A stretch of DNA of 64,000 bases from a virus: IMG/VR virus record IMGVR_UViG_3300032087_005453, positions 43,437-107,436 of that record. One strand, written 5' to 3'. Positions 62,034 to 64,000 of this stretch are shown here, piece after piece; the stretch's first letter is position 1; each line of letters opens with the position of its first letter. The notes under the pieces were generated by a model that did not search any database, had not been told where the DNA came from, and worked only from the letters and a program-made list of their open reading frames with translations. Made by a program: the position numbers and the translations under genes.

Positions 62034-62154
62034 CTTTTGCAGAGAAGAAAAGCAGACCGGGAGCCTTACCCTTTATCAGCGGGTTTTCCGGTTCTGCTCT
62101 GGCGAGTGTTTGACCAACTGGCTGAAATATTATCATTACAACGAGGAATGGTAA
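62026..62154 (+). CDS. 42-residue treble-clef-like zinc finger protein
   Basis: MCNFCREEKQTGSLTLYQRV, then FRFCSGECLTNWLKYYHYNEEW. CxxC and CSGEC separated by about 20 residues, with the second pair at the start of a helix, is the treble-clef or MYM-type arrangement. It is coupled with another Cys-pair protein. The role is unknown. Confidence 0.78.
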   Translation: MCNFCREEKQTGSLTLYQRVFRFCSGECLTNWLKYYHYNEEW

Positions 62155-62155
62155 G

Positions 62156-62395
62156 ATGCAGGACGATGGCCCAAAATTCGTAAGTATGGCACAACAGAGA
62201 AGGAAAGAAATGGCAGACCGTAAGCTATTCCTAACCAAAGTTGAAAACCAGAGATTCAAGACTGCCGAAGTCAGAACACTGGGCACATTTATCGGGATCG
62301 CAAAATCTTGGGTGGATGATGACGGGATTGCCCGCTTTGAAGATCTCAACGGCGGGATCTGGGATGAACGTGATCTCAAGAACTTCGTCCTATAA
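62156..62395 (+). CDS. 79-residue protein of unknown function
   Basis: MQDDGPKFVSMAQQRRKEMA, then a strand-rich part (VRTLGTFIGIAKSWVDDDGI) and NGGIWDERDLKNFVL. The stop is immediately before repeat B3. No known motif. Confidence 0.72.
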   Translation: MQDDGPKFVSMAQQRRKEMADRKLFLTKVENQRFKTAEVRTLGTFIGIAKSWVDDDGIARFEDLNGGIWDERDLKNFVL

Positions 62396-62396
62396 T

Positions 62397-62428
62397 GACC
62401 GCGACGGAGCGGGGCCTGTGGCCCGCTC
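62397..62428 (+). repeat. Family B double-hairpin element, copy 3
   Basis: Directly after the preceding stop codon. The 32 bases are identical to copy 2. The -10 of the next promoter ends 110 bases from its first base, the same distance as in copies 1 and 2. Confidence 0.87.
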
Positions 62429-62478
62429 ATGTAATTCGGAATCTTTTCTGAATAAGCCCTGTTTTTTAGCTCAAGTTA

Positions 62479-62506
62479 TTGACAAACATGGTCGATATAG
62501 TACAAT
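62479..62506 (+). promoter_or_regulatory. Promoter, TTGACA-N16-TACAAT with GTCGAT box, upstream of an RNA locus
   Basis: Second part of cassette B3. The expected transcription start near 62513 is about 15 bases before the tRNA-like element. No coding start is near, so the first product is RNA. Confidence 0.88.
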
Positions 62507-62527
62507 AAGAGCACAAGAGAACAATGA

Positions 62528-62663
62528 AGCGGATTGGTGTAGATTGGTTAACACAGCTACCCGCTCCTTTTGCGAGGGATGACCTCCGAGCAGGAGGGAG
62601 ACCAGCAGGTTAGGTCAGCCTGTTGGGAGGTAGAAGCAGTTGGTTCAAATCCAACATCCGCTA
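62528..62663 (+). tRNA. tRNA-like gene with expanded anticodon arm (136 nt)
   Basis: The acceptor AGCGGAT (62528-62534) pairs perfectly with ATCCGCT (62656-62662), with discriminator A62663. A D-arm (GTGT 62537-62540, ACAC 62551-62554, loop containing TTGG) and a T-arm (GTTGG 62639-62643, loop TTCAAAT, CCAAC 62651-62655) are canonical, as are position 8-9 bases and a variable loop of 4-5 bases. The anticodon stem can be CTACC (62557-62561) with GGTAG (62629-62633), but it holds about 67 bases where 7 are normal. Within are CCTCC/GGAGG (62583-62587, 62593-62597), CCAGCAGG/CCTGTTGG (62602-62609, 62619-62626) and a small CTTTTGC loop at 62567-62573 that could present UUU. CCA is not encoded. Confidence 0.65.
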
Positions 62664-62664
62664 G

Positions 62665-62744
62665 CTTACACTGTAGGTCGAAAGACTGAACAACGAGGCG
62701 TCAAATGTCCACGCCTACAACCCCGCAAGGGGAGAGAGTGTAAG
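62665..62744 (+). ncRNA. Cloverleaf-like structured RNA with two GNRA tetraloops
   Basis: CTTACACT (62665-62672) pairs perfectly with AGTGTAAG (62737-62744). Inside are three hairpins: GTC-GAAA-GAC (62677-62686), AGGCGT/ACGCCT (62696-62701 with 62711-62716) and CCCC-GCAA-GGGG (62721-62732). GTAGG (62673-62677) could instead pair with CCTAC (62714-62718), giving a second conformation. It lies between the tRNA-like gene and the 62784 coding region, as a leader or separate RNA. I recognise no known riboswitch or ribozyme. Confidence 0.6.
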
Positions 62745-62783
62745 GGGCCAAAACTGTACATTTTTAATCTTTTGGAGAAAACG

Positions 62784-62990
62784 ATGGAACCTGACAAAGA
62801 AACATTTGAGGCGATCATCGCAGACCTAGAACTGACGCTGTCTGATGAAAAAAAGATGTTTTCTAATCAGAACCCAAAAGCTTGCGATCTGGCGTGGAAC
62901 CCAAGAGCTTATGATCTGGGGTGGGAAACTGGGTTTGAAGCCGCCATAAATCAGATCAAACGGAGAAAAAAACTATTTATTGGTGATTGA
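62784..62990 (+). CDS. 68-residue protein of unknown function
   Basis: MEPDKETFEAIIADLELTLS, an internal repeat NPKACDLAW/NPRAYDLGW, and a basic KRRKKLF end. TTTTGGAGAAAACG before the ATG is a good ribosome site. The gene shares its transcript with the structured RNAs upstream. Function unknown. Confidence 0.75.
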   Translation: MEPDKETFEAIIADLELTLSDEKKMFSNQNPKACDLAWNPRAYDLGWETGFEAAINQIKRRKKLFIGD

Positions 62991-63012
62991 CATAACAGGC
63001 AAGGATGCTAGA

Positions 63013-63510
63013 ATGGTACAAGACAAAAGCAAAGTTTTTCAAAAGGCACTGGAAATGAGCAACGTCAAACCACGAGTTGAAACAAGCTGCGAAGTTCTAG
63101 AACACGTTGATCCTACCAAAAAGGTCCGCGTGTATCGCAATCTTCACAAGGATTGCATCAGTGTCCGGCAAGGTAATCTGGTTAAGTGCCACACTGACAA
63201 TGTGATTTTGCGGGACTTCAAGACAATCGTCAGCAAGGCTGGTCAGGATCGGGTTCGTAGAGAGAAAGCGAAAAATGTTCATGCCTTCATTGAAGGTTAC
63301 GTCGTTAGTCATACGGAGACTTACCGGGATGAAAACCAGCAAAAACTATTTGACTTCGAGTGGGGAGAATTGTACTACAACCCCTACAAAACAGACGACT
63401 GGACGGAACTTGAAACGGGCAAAGCTGTTGACTGTGGAGAGTATGCTGATATCGCTACTAATTTTGTTCTGGCCTCTAATTACCTTTACAGCACTTCTGC
63501 TGGAGCTTAA
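63013..63510 (+). CDS. 165-residue protein of unknown function
   Basis: Starts MVQDKSKVFQKALEMSNVKP. The sequence has beta strands around residues 40-85 (VRVYRNLHKDCISVRQGNLV), a basic middle (GQDRVRREKAKNVHAFIEGY) and an acidic C-terminal half. It resembles small phage DNA- or RNA-binding proteins only in general terms. ATG 63013 has AAGGA seven bases upstream; a GTG at 62980 also opens the frame. A TTGACA-N16-TAGAAT sequence overlaps this start. Confidence 0.65.
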   Translation: MVQDKSKVFQKALEMSNVKPRVETSCEVLEHVDPTKKVRVYRNLHKDCISVRQGNLVKCHTDNVILRDFKTIVSKAGQDRVRREKAKNVHAFIEGYVVSHTETYRDENQQKLFDFEWGELYYNPYKTDDWTELETGKAVDCGEYADIATNFVLASNYLYSTSAGA

Positions 63511-63513
63511 GAA

Positions 63514-63663
63514 ATGAAACCTAAAGCAACAAAAAACCCGTGGAAAGTTTCAATGGGTCATCAGATGCACGATCTGGGGTGTGGTCGCCATCAGGACCGC
63601 AGGGAAAAACGGCAACGTACCCGACAGGCTGCCAAGTCCGCAGCCATCAAGGAATATCAATAA
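63514..63663 (+). CDS. 49-residue basic protein
   Basis: MKPKATKNPWKVSMGHQMHD, then LGCGRHQDRREKRQRTRQAA: strongly basic, probably nucleic-acid binding. It starts three bases after the preceding stop. No motif beyond an Arg-rich helix is seen. Confidence 0.7.
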   Translation: MKPKATKNPWKVSMGHQMHDLGCGRHQDRREKRQRTRQAAKSAAIKEYQ

Positions 63664-63687
63664 CCCGAATTTGCTAGGAGAATTGTA

Positions 63688-64000
63688 ATGGGACTTGACC
63701 AATACGCTTTCGCACGCAAGGGCGACCGCATCGAAACCACTGAGGATTACACCTATCAGGATTTCGATGGTAACACTCAGACTAAACAGCGAACGTCTGT
63801 TTCTTATGAGGAGGAAATCGAAATTTCCTATTGGCGTAAGCATCCTAACCTGCAAGGGTGGATGGGGGAACTTTGGCGTTCCAAGGGTAACGAGGGTGAG
63901 TTCAATTGCGTTGATGTTGAATTGACGCTTGAGGACTTGGACGCTTTGGAGCAAACTCTTGACGGTAAAGCGTTGCCAGAAACGCAGGGTTTCTTCTTTG
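63688..64000 (+). CDS. Conserved phage protein of the MGLDQYAF type (partial)
   Basis: The gene runs off the right edge; 104 residues are seen. The MGLDQYAF start, YWRKHPNLQGWM, FNCVDVELTLEDLDALE and LPETQGFFF are the signature of a small conserved protein found in many phages, including cyanophages, whose role is unknown. Annotations of it as an enzyme are not supported. TAGGAG lies upstream of the ATG. Confidence 0.85.
   Translation, partial: MGLDQYAFARKGDRIETTEDYTYQDFDGNTQTKQRTSVSYEEEIEISYWRKHPNLQGWMGELWRSKGNEGEFNCVDVELTLEDLDALEQTLDGKALPETQGFFF

Noticed and set aside
62528-62663. tRNA-Lys(UUU) using the CTTTTGC loop as a normal anticodon loop
   Set aside because: This would leave six unpaired bases between D and anticodon arms, one mismatch in the stem and a 60-base variable region, so I do not assign an amino acid.
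62528-62663. Group I intron in the anticodon loop
   Set aside because: The insert is about 60 bases; the shortest known self-splicing group I introns are near 200, and no core P7-type pairing is seen.
62987-63014. TTGACA-N16-TAGAAT promoter-like sequence
   Set aside because: Spacing matches the others, but it overlaps the start codon of the 63013 gene, lacks GTCGAT and a cassette, and would not produce a leader for that gene.

Overview
This window looks like part of a double-stranded DNA tailed phage (Caudoviricetes) that infects a bacterium. The evidence is a complete packaging and head module (large terminase, portal, protease-scaffold, HK97-type capsid), a long tail module with an 1832-residue tape measure and a tube protein but no visible sheath, so a siphovirus-like particle, and sigma70-type promoters with Shine-Dalgarno sites. 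The host cannot be named from the sequence. The left and middle parts are AT-rich; the right 8 kb is richer in GC and made of very small genes.

Layout. (1) 1-9490, + strand: a tightly coupled sugar-metabolism and glycosyltransferase operon (cupin, three GT-A glycosyltransferases, a two-subunit thiamine-diphosphate enzyme, an RmlC-like epimerase, a radical SAM enzyme, a PLP enzyme with His in place of the PLP lysine, and an SDR). (2) 9474-56137, - strand, transcribed right to left: a sigma-like factor and probable small terminase; GDP-mannose 4,6-dehydratase; HNH, ERCC4-type and ClpP-like enzymes; large terminase; portal; protease with nested scaffold; decoration and capsid proteins; a 1617-residue repeat fibre; a PRT-HAD protein, methyltransferase and sulfotransferase; adaptor and adhesin genes; tail tube; tape measure; and tail-tip proteins ending with a 1952-residue cysteine-rich protein. 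(3) 56200-64000, + strand: an early-type accessory region of about 25 small genes, many too short for routine callers.

How it fits together. The sugar operon and the distant GDP-mannose 4,6-dehydratase can be joined into one hypothesis: GDP-4-keto-6-deoxymannose is converted by a ColD/RfbH-type 3-dehydratase to a 3,6-dideoxy-4-ketosugar, which may then be branched by the thiamine-diphosphate pair, epimerised, reduced, perhaps methylated, and transferred by the glycosyltransferases. The target (phage virion or host surface) is unknown.

The right region is organised by at least six copies of a terminator-promoter cassette in two families. Each is a double-hairpin repeat directly after an operon, followed at a nearly fixed distance by a TKGACA-N16-TANNNT promoter; most contain a GTCGAT box. 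The last cassette starts an unusual RNA locus: a 136-nt tRNA-like gene with perfect acceptor, D and T arms but about 67 nt of extra structure where the anticodon loop should be, followed at once by a second cloverleaf-like RNA with two GNRA tetraloops. I consider the cassettes, this RNA locus and the dideoxysugar pathway the most unusual parts of the window.
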